NCBI RefSeq assembly: GCF_030867145.1
Contig: NC_134419.1
Coordinates: 1,364,001-1,428,000, forward strand
Length of the DNA stretch: 64,000 bases
Direction of reading: 5' to 3'
From: Opisthocomus hoazin
Taxonomy: Eukaryota; Chordata; Aves; Opisthocomiformes; Opisthocomidae
Below, in pieces: positions 50,701-60,247 of this stretch. Numbering within the stretch: position 1 is the stretch's first letter; every line of letters starts with the position of its first letter. The position numbers and the translations under genes were made by a program. Below the pieces are notes generated by a model. The model had not been told where the DNA came from and ran no database searches. It saw nothing but the letters and a program-made list of their open reading frames with translations.

Positions 50701-53700
50701 GAGACTGATAAAGAGTAAAATTTGCAAATAATTCTCCCTGAAATGTTAATATTCTAAACTTAAAGACACACAAAATCAGTAAGAGGTAAACTTTCCACTT
50801 TCAGTGTCACTAGATTAAAAAAAAAATATTTAATCTACAGGCCAATGGCAATATACCAAGGGTTTCAAAATGTTAAGATCTTATATGTTTGACATTTTTC
50901 TTATTCTCATTTTTGTGAGCTATACTGGAATAAAATGCCATCGTATGTGGCTTCATAGACCATTAAACAATTCACAAACCTTCTGCATATGGTACGACTA
51001 TCAACGCTCTGTCAACGAACACAGTGTTTGTCAGGTGCTGGGCCACAACTGCCGAGTCCGGATCATGGAACTTTACAAAACAGACACGTGATGAAACAGG
51101 CAAAGGAGAATCACTGAAAAAGAAAAAAAAAAATAGAAATTGCTTAGATGGAAGCAAGTCTGACAGTATGAAACTTGTAACTTCTGTTGTCTCCCCGCTT
51201 TCACCAAGCCAGAAAGCCTTGGGGAACTACGGGGCACTCCTCTCTGCAAGAACACGGTTTCAGGTCGTGTATCAAACATCGTTGTGCAGCACCACTGATA
51301 GGAAATTGCACTCAATGAAGCCAATTCACCCTAAAACTGCAGAAATAGCTGTACTGCCTCATTTGGAACTGGACATTAATTCTATTATGCACAATGTGTC
51401 TATGACCAGCCTCCTAAATGCAAAATGGTTTTCATCTTCTGTCTGTGAGAAGGGAAGGAGACAAAGAAAAACCTTGTTTAAGAAAGGTTAAAAGTTACCT
51501 ACTATGCATACAGTGTAAGTTAACAAAACCAGTGGCTTTACACTCTCTGCTTTAGGCCCCAAATTACTTACCAAGGTAAATAATGAAACACAGAGGGTAA
51601 TGATTCAGAGACTACTATGACTTTGCTCCTCAACACAATTTCGTAACAGCTTCTAGACCACACTTCATCGTGCTGCTCCTCACACGTACAGACACTGCCA
51701 AGCTCATTCTGCAGGCACGTACGCTGCTGAACACGAGCCTGTCCGTCAGCAGAAACACAACTCAACGCAGAAATTCAAGCAGCTCGGGCAGGCACACTAC
51801 AGCTGGAATCTCAGAAGAGTTCCTAAACAACCAATCAGTCAACAAACCTCTCTACAGGACAGGTCTGTACCTACTGCACAGCTCACAACGAGCGCCTGTC
51901 GGCAGAGCTGCGTAAAAATTCCCAGAAAATCCAAGAGAGAACACAGAAGTTTCGAGTCACTTGAAAAAACAGAAATACCTGCTTCCTACAACAACAGGAA
52001 AGCAGTGCGGGCCGTGCAACTGTGTCCCCCTCTCCTTCCCTGCACCGCGGTGGAGCCTGGCTGGACACCAGGAGCCCCCCGAAGCTGCTCCACCGCTCTC
52101 CTCCTCAGCTAGACAGGGGAGAAAAAACATGACCAAACGTCGTGATGAGAGAAGGACAGCGAGAGATCACTCAGCAACTACCATCACGGGCAAAACAGAC
52201 TCAACTCAGGGAAATCAGTTTAATATAGTTAATACAGCTAACTAATAGTTAATCGAATCAAAGCAGGATCATAAGAAATAAAATCAAATCTTAAAAACAC
52301 CTTCTCCCCACCCCTCCCTTCTTCCTGGGCTCAACTTTACTCCCGATTAACTCCACCTCCTCCCCTCAAGCAGTGCCTGGGGACAGGGAGTGGGGGTTAT
52401 GGTCATCACAAGTTTCTGCCACTGCTTCCTTCCCAGGGGGAGGACTCCTCACACTCTGCCCCTGCTCCAGCGTGGGGTCCCACCCACAGGAGACAGTCCT
52501 CCACAAGCTGATCCAGCGTGGGTCCTTCCCACGGGGTACAGCCCTTCAGGAACTGCTCCAGCGTGGGCTCCCCAGTCCTGCCAGCAACCCTGCTCCAGCG
52601 TGGGCTCTCCACGGCCTGCCTCACCACGGTCTGCTCCGCAGGCTGCAGGGGAACCTCCGACCTGCCACCTGGAGCACCTCCTGCCCCTCCTTCTGCACTG
52701 GCCTTGCTGTCTGCAGAGTTCTCACTCCTCTCTCTGGCTGCTAAATGCCATTACCCAGGGTGGTTTTTTATCCCAGAGGCGCTACCACCGTTGCTGATGG
52801 GCTCAGCCCTGGCCAGCGGCGGGTCCATCTTGGAGCCAGCTGGTGTTGGCTCCACCAGACACAGGGGAAGCTTCTGGCAGCTTCTCACGGAAGCCACCCC
52901 TGTAGCCCCCCTGCTACCAAAACCTGGCCATGCAAACCCAGTACACCCTGAAACAAAACAAAACCAAACCCCCCAAAACCAGAGGCAGAATCAACCCTGT
53001 CAAAGTCCAGAATAGGTTTTAACAGCCCGTATATCCTGAAAATGGTGCAGATTTTGCTTTAATCAGGTGTATAAACTAAAAGACAGGAAGAAAATTGTGA
53101 TGCAGACACAACTGGGCAGCAGATGAGTTAAAAGCTGCCTCCAGAAGGCACAGGGTAAGTACTGAAAGGAGTAGCTAGTCCTGACCACCTAACTCCTAAA
53201 CAAGGCCAGGGTACACGTGCTGTTCAGTCCTGCCCTCGAGTACCAGAGGTACAAGATAGCCTAACACGGTAGCTCTGAAAAACGGTCACTAATTCTTCAC
53301 GACAGAGATCTACCTTTACTAACTAGAATCCCATGAACAGTTATAAGACTAGCTCTTCCAAATGCATCCCCCTGCCAAAACAATTTTATCTGGGTTGAAG
53401 AACGTTGATCAAGTCTTTAAGCACCGAAAGCGCAGAGGGCTGTCAGAACTCAGAACAAAGAATGACTTCGACACCAACAAGAAAGACATCCAAGATCTAT
53501 TTTTGCTAGTGCAAATGCCAAGCTGTCTAGCCTTCACCACCACTAAGCAGAGGCTCAGCCCAACATGACGTTATGCAAACTCAAGAACTGCCCTAAACAT
53601 TTATCAGATCACACTTTAATATACTTTAAATTTAACCTGATTGGAGCCAGCATATTGCAGCTGTTAAAATGTGAAAATTAGGAACAGCCACTTCATTCAC

Positions 53701-56700
53701 CTCTTGCAAAGTTAATAAATTGGAAAGTAATATTGTAGCGATAAACGGCACAGAGATGGAAAAACTGAAACTATTAGCTCTTATGTATCTATGAATACAC
53801 AGTAGCTTCCCAAAATGGTGCCTTTTCTCACCCTATTTGCACAAAGCCATAAAAACCAAAGAAGCATTCGCAGCCAGTGTTCAACGAAATCACTGCAGTA
53901 AAACTTTGAAGAAAAGAAAACCAAGGAGTTATGGTACGCCTGAACGGTATCCTAATCTAAAGTACAAAAAACTGAAACAATTTATCACATAAATGCAGTA
54001 CAGTATTTTCAAACATTCTTAAAAAGTCTGTGGTAACAGGGGAACATAAAACAGAGTAGGTACTGTTTATATATGTGAGTACCACTAAATACTAACTGTA
54101 CAGGTAGCTGAATCTACAAAGCCAACTGAAAATATGTTAAGGTTATGCTTATGCAGCCTGACATTTAATATAAATCAGTGCATTTCATTTTTAAAAATGT
54201 ATTTCCAGTCACTCGAAAACCCAAGCTGTGGCTCAGTGAAACTCATCAAGAACAGAATGTTCTCAACAGTTACCAAAAAAAGGCTGTCATTATTCTAATT
54301 CACCAGAGACCGAAAAATTTAGTGATTCTCCCTCAGACATCACGCTGACGGATGCGGAGACGCACGACGATTCACTGCGCTTGCTGGCTGAACAATGCAC
54401 CCGTTCTGCGGTGCAGCAGATCCTGAAACACAGCTGATGAACAGGGAAATCCAGCCTTCCTACCATAACCTCTGACCACTTGCTCCACCAAAGCTCCCTC
54501 ACATTGCAAGCAGCGTCTTAAATATAAAATCCAGTGTTTTTAAGGGATATTTCTGCCACGTACACACACATTAATGCTGGCATCATTACTGATGTAAACC
54601 AGGCTAGAGTCAGGCTGGAGTGAATATACTGTCTGTGCAAGAGATGTTCCTCAACATTACCATGTTCACTGGGTGGGAAGAAACAGAGTTTAAAAAAAAA
54701 AAAAACAAACCCAAAACCAAAATCAACTAATACTCCCCCACCCCCAAAATAAAAAAAACCACAACCCATGCGCTTCACTTGGAAGTGAAGTTGTCATCCT
54801 TTTCCCAGCAGATCAACTACCAGTGGGAACTGCAAGTAATGCTGGTATCCCGATAGAGTCCTTGTATAACTTTCCTCAGCAGTTACTAGGGAAGGCAAAG
54901 CATCCTGTCAATTACTATGCCATCCAACATATGAAATTATTATTAAGTATGCTTCCAATTTTATCAAGCTTTAACTCTGTGGACTGTATTTTCCATCAGA
55001 TGTGCTTTTTTCTTTGTAAAATTCCCTGTGCATAAAAATTTGACTGGATGATTCATATCTAAAGAGTAAGACCAGAGAACACATTGGTTTCTCTATCAAA
55101 CACCAGTGGCACAAGACCTTTTACATCCCAGTTTCAGAGCGGAAACTTAAGTTTTGAGGGAAAGGCAGTTTTCATATGCCAAACAAAATATGCTGAAATG
55201 AGCTTTTATATATATATGTGCGTACACATACACACCCCTTTAAAAAAAAAAATATATAAAATACACAAACAGACAAACAAATCACTCTCAGAAATCCATT
55301 CCCTCCACTTTCTAGCTTTGCCTACCACAGAGGATGAAACTATACAGAATACAATAAAAGACAAGAACCAGGCAACGGAGTTGGGGGAAGCAGGGAAGAA
55401 AAGGTTTGGGGAGGAAAAATGGAAGGAGTCGCAGAGCTGGATACTGATGAGGGGAGAGAAACAGAAATGCAGAGAAGCTCAGGAAGTTATATCTGACCTG
55501 GATGAATAAGGAACTTCTACAAGGCACAGCAGAATCAGAGTGACCGAGAGAAAGATCAAAGCAGGAGGCAGAGCAATGGAAATGGGACTGGTGACTCAGA
55601 AATGCCACATGCAAGAAAGAACCCCAGCATAGTCTGGGACATAAAGAGATTCAGATCATGGAGAGAATTTACAGATCATAACTTATATCCTGTAGCCCCC
55701 CCAAAAATGGATCAGCACCACAGGCAGGGAAAAGTCAGGACCTGAAGTTTAAAGGGGAAGGAACAGAAAAGGCTTTAGGAGAAACAGATAAAAGAACTTT
55801 ACTCAAAAATACACCGCTCTCTGGTGTGAAATGAAACCAGAGACTGTCAAGTATCCCGAGATCAGACCCCCGAGCACCCCAGCGGTGGGTCCAGAGGCGC
55901 CAGGGCCCCTGGCATCTCTGTATGCACAGCAGCACAAAGGAGGCCACACAAAACCTCCTTCAAACTGCGAGGTTAAAAATTAACCCCAGTCCGAAGAAGC
56001 GCTTGGTCTAGTATCAACTGCACAACCTTTATATACATTTTCAAAAACGCTATTTTTCCAGCAAGACACACGTTCTAGAATGAAGCTCACGACACTGTCC
56101 ACTGCAACACCTATTCAGTATGCTCTGCATCTTCTGCACAAGGCCTGTGTAGTTACACTGTATTTCCCGTTCCACATTAATTTCTTCCGTGTCTTTTCTA
56201 TAGTTGTAACTTTTTTATAAACCCTGACAAACCTTCACAACATCCCTACAAGAGGAAGAGGTATTACCCTCCTCTTTCACTTGGGGCCTTGAAATACAGA
56301 AGAAATTTAGGCCAAATGTTTGAAGCAATTTTTGGTCACCCAATCGGAGACATCTGGCACCGGGTTACCGGACTCACTGGCACGCTGTTGCCTTTCCTCC
56401 CTCGGCGCAGGCCTTCAGCGCCGCAGCTGCGAAGGCAGGCAACTCGGTGTTTTTCTCTACCAACAAAACGACCCAGCTGAAGTGACAAGAACACCAGCGC
56501 CAGAACAAAGGAGGCAGAAGTCAGCAGTGAAGTGCAGGCGCTCAGCCTTTCTGCAGAAACAAACTGACACCGGGACACAAACTAAGTTCACCCTAACGAC
56601 CGGTATCTCCTAGTGTCTAACCAGAATCAGACGTGACAGACACAAGGGTACAACGCAGATGTCCCTGAAGCCACCTCGTCTCTTCCCACCGCCCAGCTCC

Positions 56701-57971
56701 ACCAGAGACTTCTCTCCCACGCCCAGCCCCCAGACGGATCCAGCGCTTGCACCGAGCAGGGCCCTGCACATCTGTGCAAAGGAGTCAAATTAAGAACAAA
56801 CAGACAGTCTGGGGCCGTTTCAGCCCAGTTACCCCAGCTATCAGCAACGCAACTCTCCTCCCTCAGTGTCACTTACACACACATTCAATTTCCTTCTGTG
56901 CTTCAATTCCCAACCTGAAACTGCTGAAGTCCAACCCAAAGTAAGAAACTGCAAGACATACTGTTTCTGAATTTGCATATATAGCCGGCTAACAGGATGG
57001 GTGAATTTTCCTGGTTTTGTGCTAAGCAGGGATTGAAGACTCAATGATGAAAAAAATGCTTTGGGATCGCTTTTTTTTTCCCCCTAAAATAAAAAAATCC
57101 AAATAGCCTAGAGTATTAAAAACAACTGACCGTGTTCTTGTTGGATTTATCTCCCATCAAACAATCCTGGCTCACGTCGGCAAAAAAGAAACCTTTTTAT
57201 GCAAAAGATCAACATATAACGACATCAGGTTCTGCAAAACAAATCAAACTGACGCGGCCAAATTAACGTTACCGCCTAACCAGCATCATCAATGCGTATT
57301 GCTTGTCCGTCAGCGATTACCTGCCCATTCTGCACAGAATTCTTTGCGAGAAATGCATATTTGTATCAAAAATCCTCGTTCCGTAAGGAAGGACCGGCAG
57401 CCGCGGCGCCTGCCCAGCCGTCCGAGGTCACCGGGCCCGGCAGCCCCGGCGCAGGCGGCTCCCAGAGAAGCACGGGCGCGGACAGGAGGAACCGGCACGC
57501 AGCCTTTTCCCCACATAAGCGCAGAGCGTAATTACGTGCATAATTACAGCCGTAATCAGCGCGCAGACTCCGGCAGCGGCTGCGTCCGAGCGGGAAGGGG
57601 GCTGCGGAGGCACGGACAGCGGCTGGCCCCGACGCGGCTCGCCGCCTGACGACCGGGAGAGCTCCGGGGGCAGCCCCAGCGGGAGCCGCCACGGAGGCGG
57701 GAGGCGGCCGCGCCGGGGGCGGGGAGGAGGGGAGGGAGGAGGGGAGGGAAGGGAAGGGAGGGCGGAGGCGGGGGAAGGGGCCCGCGCCCCGGGGGGAGGG
57801 GAGCGGCGGGGGTGGGGGGGGGGCAGAGAAGGCCGCCACTCACTCGGGGGGGAAGAGGCGCAGCTCCTCGATCTTCCCGAGGAAGCCAAAGAGCGTCCGC
57901 ATCTGCTCGGAGCTGGCGCTGGGGGAGACGTTGGTGACCTGGATCACGTCGGTGCCGCTGCTGGAAGCCAT
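35507..57971 (-). CDS. SRSF11: SRSF11, serine/arginine-rich splicing factor 11 (12 coding exons)
   Basis: Joined in transcript order 57971-57844, 51113-50980, 47000-46891, 44403-44311, 42828-42779, 41312-41185, 40176-40095, 38942-38811, 38277-38188, 37306-37211, 35952-35814 and 35704-35507: 459 codons plus TGA, all GT-AG with consistent phases. Domains: RRM at about 8-87, an Ala/Leu/Pro/Gly-rich linker (about 88-171), a helical segment (about 172-214), an RS/RK-rich domain (about 215-395), and an acidic C terminus ending [10 protein letters not shown]. Family knowledge: this nuclear speckle SR-related protein (p54) binds U2AF65 and modulates alternative splicing. The human protein has a longer Gly-rich N terminus as I recall; here the frame begins [15 protein letters not shown] at a good Kozak ATG (G at -3 and +4). 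An alternative upstream start in another first exon cannot be excluded. It converges on ANKRD13C and diverges from LRRC40. Confidence 0.95.
35814..35952 (-). CDS. SRSF11: SRSF11 exon 11
   Basis: Lys/Asp/Glu-rich stretch ([20 protein letters not shown] onward to SESDKDVK). Acceptor CTGCAG at 35953-35958, donor GTATGT. Confidence 0.94.
36371..37036 (-). mobile_element. CR1 LINE fragment H in SRSF11 intron 10
   Basis: Sense to SRSF11. Octamer tail at 36371-36389, 3' UTR, then ORF2 back to the [14 protein letters not shown] segment with an open frame. At its 5' truncation point the plus-strand sequence TCGTCCACCAGG (37021-37032) is followed, after ACAC, by its exact inverse (37037-37048), which is not CR1 sequence at that place. 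Confidence 0.94.
37211..37306 (-). CDS. SRSF11: SRSF11 exon 10
   Basis: RS-type exon encoding [20 protein letters not shown] then [11 protein letters not shown]. It is 96 nt and starts and ends inside an AG|R arginine codon. Acceptor CCCGCAG, donor GTCAGT. Confidence 0.94.
37376..37660 (-). mobile_element. CR1 LINE fragment I in SRSF11 intron 9
   Basis: Sense to SRSF11. Tail at 37376-37393, then 3' UTR and a short ORF2 C terminus. It ends abruptly at 37660. Its 3' end lies only about 70 bp upstream of the exon 10 acceptor, so it may border the branch-point region. Confidence 0.93.
38188..38277 (-). CDS. SRSF11: SRSF11 exon 9
   Basis: Encodes [20 protein letters not shown] then TTRRSRSTS. 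It is 90 nt, phase-symmetric with split Arg codons. Donor GTAGGG. Confidence 0.94.
38811..38942 (-). CDS. SRSF11: SRSF11 exon 8
   Basis: Core RS domain, with [20 protein letters not shown] in its first half and the [20 protein letters not shown] run in its second. It is 132 nt and phase-symmetric. Acceptor TGGTAG, donor GTAATT. Confidence 0.95.
40095..40176 (-). CDS. SRSF11: SRSF11 exon 7
   Basis: Encodes [20 protein letters not shown] then TPSSSRH, the start of the RS domain. Acceptor CTCCAG, donor GTAGTT. Confidence 0.94.
41185..41312 (-). CDS. SRSF11: SRSF11 exon 6
   Basis: Encodes [20 protein letters not shown] then [22 protein letters not shown], a predicted helical stretch. Acceptor TTACCAG, donor GTAACG. 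Confidence 0.95.
42779..42828 (-). CDS. SRSF11: SRSF11 exon 5 (50 nt)
   Basis: Encodes [16 protein letters not shown]. Acceptor CTTGCAG, donor GTAAGC. Its small size suggests dependence on exon-definition enhancers. Confidence 0.93.
44311..44403 (-). CDS. SRSF11: SRSF11 exon 4
   Basis: Encodes 31 complete codons, [20 protein letters not shown] then [11 protein letters not shown], a hydrophobic Ala/Leu/Pro linker. It is phase 0 at both ends. Acceptor TTACAG, donor GTATGT. Confidence 0.95.
45912..46390 (-). mobile_element. CR1 LINE fragment J in SRSF11 intron 3
   Basis: Sense to SRSF11. Tail at 45912-45935, 3' UTR, then ORF2 from [20 protein letters not shown] onward, open. Truncated near 46390. 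Confidence 0.94.
46891..47000 (-). CDS. SRSF11: SRSF11 exon 3
   Basis: Encodes [20 protein letters not shown] then [16 protein letters not shown], the start of the linker after the RRM. Acceptor CTGCAG, donor GTAGGC. Confidence 0.95.
47001..50979 (-). other. SRSF11 intron 2
   Basis: Nearly 4 kb, AT-rich, with no transposable element that I recognise, in contrast to the flanking introns. It contains a candidate cassette exon at 47696-47805 (listed separately). No other coding sequence seen. Confidence 0.6.
47696..47805 (-). other. candidate stop-containing (poison) cassette exon of SRSF11
   Basis: On the coding strand a 110-nt segment is flanked by TGTCTTAG at its 5' end and by a strong donor, GCGCAG|GTAAGG, at 47696/47695. 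Read in the phase left by exon 2 it meets TAA at 47737-47735, so inclusion would truncate the protein after the RRM and leave many downstream junctions. Conserved stop-bearing cassette exons are an established autoregulation device of SR protein genes. Assignment here is inference: the pyrimidine tract is weak and no transcript or conservation data are available. Confidence 0.3.
50980..51113 (-). CDS. SRSF11: SRSF11 exon 2
   Basis: Second half of the [23 protein letters not shown] then [20 protein letters not shown]. The CFVKF segment corresponds to the RNP1-like strand. The acceptor follows a long T-rich tract (51114-51135 region). Donor GTTTGT. Confidence 0.95.
52043..52945 (-). mobile_element. 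probable solo LTR of an avian endogenous retrovirus (ERVL-like)
   Basis: About 0.9 kb with the layout I associate with a common avian ERV LTR: on the minus strand it begins TGTACTGGGTTTGC and has an ATAAAA-type TATA region near 52765-52775. Near the other end it carries a CTTTATT-free A/T-rich part at 52260-52300. Five spaced copies of a CTCCAGCGTGGG-like motif lie at 52466-52600. CCCTG flanks both sides (52038-52042 and 52946-52950), a probable 5-bp target-site duplication. The inner terminus at 52043 reads CA instead of the expected TG, so that edge is mutated or mis-set. No internal retroviral genes are present. Confidence 0.65.
57713..57780. repeat. G/A-rich low-complexity tract in SRSF11 intron 1
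   Basis: A nearly pure purine tract on the plus strand made of GGGGA and GGGAA-type units (pyrimidine-rich in the SRSF11 transcript), within 130 bases of the exon 1 donor. It has G-quadruplex and triplex potential on the template strand. Confidence 0.7.
57844..57971 (-). CDS. SRSF11: SRSF11 exon 1 (first coding)
   Basis: Start at 57971; encodes [20 protein letters not shown] then [20 protein letters not shown], the first half of the RRM (VIQVTNV is the RNP2-like strand). Donor GTGAGT at 57843. Confidence 0.93.
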
Positions 57972-57993
57972 CGCGCCGCCGCCCGCTCCGCTG

Positions 57994-58101
57994 CTGACAA
58001 ACACACCGGGGAGAGGAAGAGCGCGTTAGGCCCGAGCCGCTCCCCGGGGCCTGGCCCGGCCCAGCCGCCGCCGCGCCCGCAGGGCCGCCCGCCCGCCTCA
58101 C
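57994..58101 (-). other. short 5'-UTR intron of SRSF11
   Basis: On the coding strand, CTG|GTGAGG at 58101 pairs with a pyrimidine-rich tract ending TTTGTCAGCAG just 20 bases before the ATG. This predicts a 108-bp GC-rich intron in the leader. The acceptor is a tandem CAGCAG, so the leader could vary by 3 nt. Inferred from splice signals only. Confidence 0.5.
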
Positions 58102-58420
58102 CAGCCTGCCTGGGCCGCGGTATCCCACAATCCCCCGCCGCCGCCCCCCCGCGCAGGCGCACCGCGCGCCCCGCGCCGACCCACGCAGGCTCGCGGCCCG
58201 CCGCCCGCGCCCAGCGGCCGCCCCTGCGCATGCGCCTGGCCCCGGCCCCTCCCGGGAGCGCGCGGGGACGGCGCGTGCGCAGCCGGGCCCCAGATCCCGC
58301 CGGGGGGGTGGGGGGAGGCGGCTCCGCCTCCGCGAGCGAGGCTCCGCGCATGCGCAGAGCGGCGGCGGGAGCGGCGGGGCTGGACGCGGCCTGGTCCTCG
58401 CCTCAGGGGCCCGCGGGCCT
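58102..58420 (-). promoter_or_regulatory. SRSF11 CpG-island promoter with NRF1-type palindromes
   Basis: Extremely CpG-rich, no TATA. NRF1-like sites: TGCGCATGCGCC at 58225-58236, GCGCGTGCGCA at 58271-58281, and CGCGCATGCGCA at 58345-58356. The CpG-rich part ends where a CR1 copy begins at 58421, which suggests the element landed at the distal edge of the promoter. Confidence 0.65.
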
Positions 58421-59123
58421 CTCACAGAATCCGAGAGTGGTGTGGGCTGGAAGGGACCCTGAAGCTCACCTGGTTCCAACCCCCTGCCATGAGCAGGGAC
58501 ATCTCCCCCCAGCCCAGGGTGCTCAGAGCTCCATCCAACCTGGCCTTGAGCACTGCCAGGGAGGGGGCAGCCACAGCTTCTCTGGGCAGCCTGGGCCAGG
58601 GCCTCACCACCCTCATGGGGAAGAATTTCTTCCTCATATCTCATCTAACTCTGCCCTCTGTTAGTTTGGAGCCGTTCCCCCTTGTCCTATCCCTGCACCC
58701 CCTTGTGAAAAGCCCCTCTCCACCCTTCCTGTAGCCCCTCCAGGCACTGGCAGCTGCTCTAAGGTCACCCCGGAGCCTTCTCTTCTCCAGGCTGAGCAGC
58801 CCCAGCTCCCTCAGCCTGTCCTCGGAGGAGAGGTGCTCCAGCCCTCGGATCATCTCCGTGGCCTCCTCTGGCCCCACTCCCAACACATCCCTGTCCTTCC
58901 TGTGCTGGGGGCTCCAGAGCTGGACGCAGGACTCCAGGTGGGGTCTCCTGAGAGTGGAGTCAAGGGGCAGAATCCCCTTCCTCACCCCGTGCCCACGCTG
59001 CTCTGGATGCAGCCCAGAACATGGTTGGCTTTCTGGGCTGCCAGCGCACATCGCTGGCTCATGTTGAGCTGCTCATCCACCAGCACCCCCAAGTCCTTCT
59101 CCTGGGGCCTGCTCTCGAGCCGC
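58421..59123 (-). mobile_element. CR1 LINE fragment K, 3' part (older subfamily)
   Basis: Divergent CR1: 3' UTR at 58421-58640, then ORF2 pieces on the minus strand ([40 protein letters not shown]) with several frame breaks. It is interrupted at 59123 by the solo LTR and continues at 59557. Confidence 0.9.
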
Positions 59124-59556
59124 TGTTTTGGTTTCGGCTGCCGCCGGCAACAAAAGCGCCACGCGGCCGCCCCTCCCCCCGCCGGCGTGCGGAGGAGAAT
59201 GAAAAGAAAGAGGCAGAAACCGGTGGGTTGGGATAAGGGCAGTTCAACAGAACAGCAAACAGAGGGAAACAGGAACAACAACGACACAGATAAGGAGAAA
59301 ACACAACAACGAACCGCACGACCCAGACAGCCGCTCTCCTGGACAGGACCGGCGCCGCGCCCCCTCAAGCCGCGAGTGAGTTCCCGCCGCCCCCCCCCAC
59401 CGGAACCCAGCACAGGTATTCCATACCCTGTGTGACGGCACAGGGTAATGGAACACCGGGCTCTGTTTGGCCAGGTGGGGTCAGTCCCCACCCCCCCGCT
59501 GTGCCCCTGCCTGGAGTCCGGTGAAAATTAACCCTGTCCTGGCCAAACCCAGGACA
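59124..59556 (+). mobile_element. solo LTR of an avian endogenous retrovirus inserted in CR1 K
   Basis: A 433-bp element beginning TGTTTTGG and ending CCAGGACA (TG...CA), flanked by GCCGC on both sides (59119-59123 and 59557-59561), a 5-bp target-site duplication. The flanks join into continuous CR1. The terminal stretch with GAAAATTAACCCTGTCC and the internal GTATTCCATACC resemble a class of avian ERV LTRs that I recall; orientation is set by that resemblance only. No coding sequence inside. Confidence 0.75.
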
Positions 59557-59690
59557 GCCGCTCTCCGCTCAGCCTGTGCTTGTGTTTGGGATCACCCCGC
59601 CCCACGTGCAGGACCTTGCACTCGGCCTTGCTGAACTTCACACGGTTCACGCAGGCCTGGTGACAGCGCTGAGCCCAAGCTGTCCGTTGT
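59557..59690 (-). mobile_element. CR1 LINE fragment K, 5' part
   Basis: Continuation of K beyond the LTR: the minus strand reads FSKAECKVLHVGRGDPKHKH, which directly precedes the [12 protein letters not shown] segment of K in an intact CR1 ORF2. The 5' edge is vague. Confidence 0.75.
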
Positions 59691-59870
59691 GCTGCAGCCC
59701 GGCAGCTCACCCGCACGGCGGTCGGGGGTCCCAGGGCACCGCTGCTCGCTCGTCCGAGGGGCGGCCTCAGCCCCGGCCGGGCTGGCGCCTGGCTGCGCTG
59801 CTGGCTCCCTCCCTCCGAGCTGTGAGCTCCGAATGGCACCGTCCGAGGCGGGCTGGGATCAGCTGCCACA

Positions 59871-60247
59871 GGATGAAGAAGAGAAGGCTGCGAGGGGACC
59901 TTATAAATGCCTACAAATATCTGAAGGGTGGGTGTCAGGAGGACGGGGCCAAGCTCTTTTCAGTGGTGCCCAGTGACAAGGACAAGGGGCAATGGGCACA
60001 AACTGAGGCACAGGAAGTTCCGTCTGAACATGAGGAGGAACTTCTTCTCTCTGAGGGTGACGGAGCACTGGAACAGGCTGCCCAGGGAGGTTGTGGAGTC
60101 TCCTTCTCTGGAGATATTCCAGCCCCGCCTGGACAAGGTCCTGTGCAGCCTGCTGTAGGTGACCCTGCTTCGGCGGGGGGGTTGGACTAGATGACCCACA
60201 GAGGTCCCTTCCAACCCCTACTATTCTGTGATTCTGTGATTCTGTGA
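59871..60247 (+). mobile_element. CR1 LINE fragment L
   Basis: Plus-strand CR1: ORF2 from [20 protein letters not shown] to CSLL, then 3' UTR and ATTCTGTG tail (60220-60247). One extra base near 59978 (GACAAGGACAAGG) shifts the frame. Confidence 0.93.

Larger units (their letters stand above)
51114..57843 (-). other. SRSF11 intron 1
   Basis: 6.7 kb. It holds a probable solo LTR (52043-52945) and mostly unremarkable AT-rich sequence, plus a low-complexity A/C-rich stretch at 54690-54770, an A/T-run at 55210-55260, and a purine-rich (plus strand) tract at 57713-57780 next to exon 1. No other gene recognised. Confidence 0.6.

Noticed and set aside
57366-58664. Several long frames around SRSF11 exon 1 and its promoter
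   Set aside because: CpG-island shadows; the real frame is fixed by the RRM sequence beginning at 57971.
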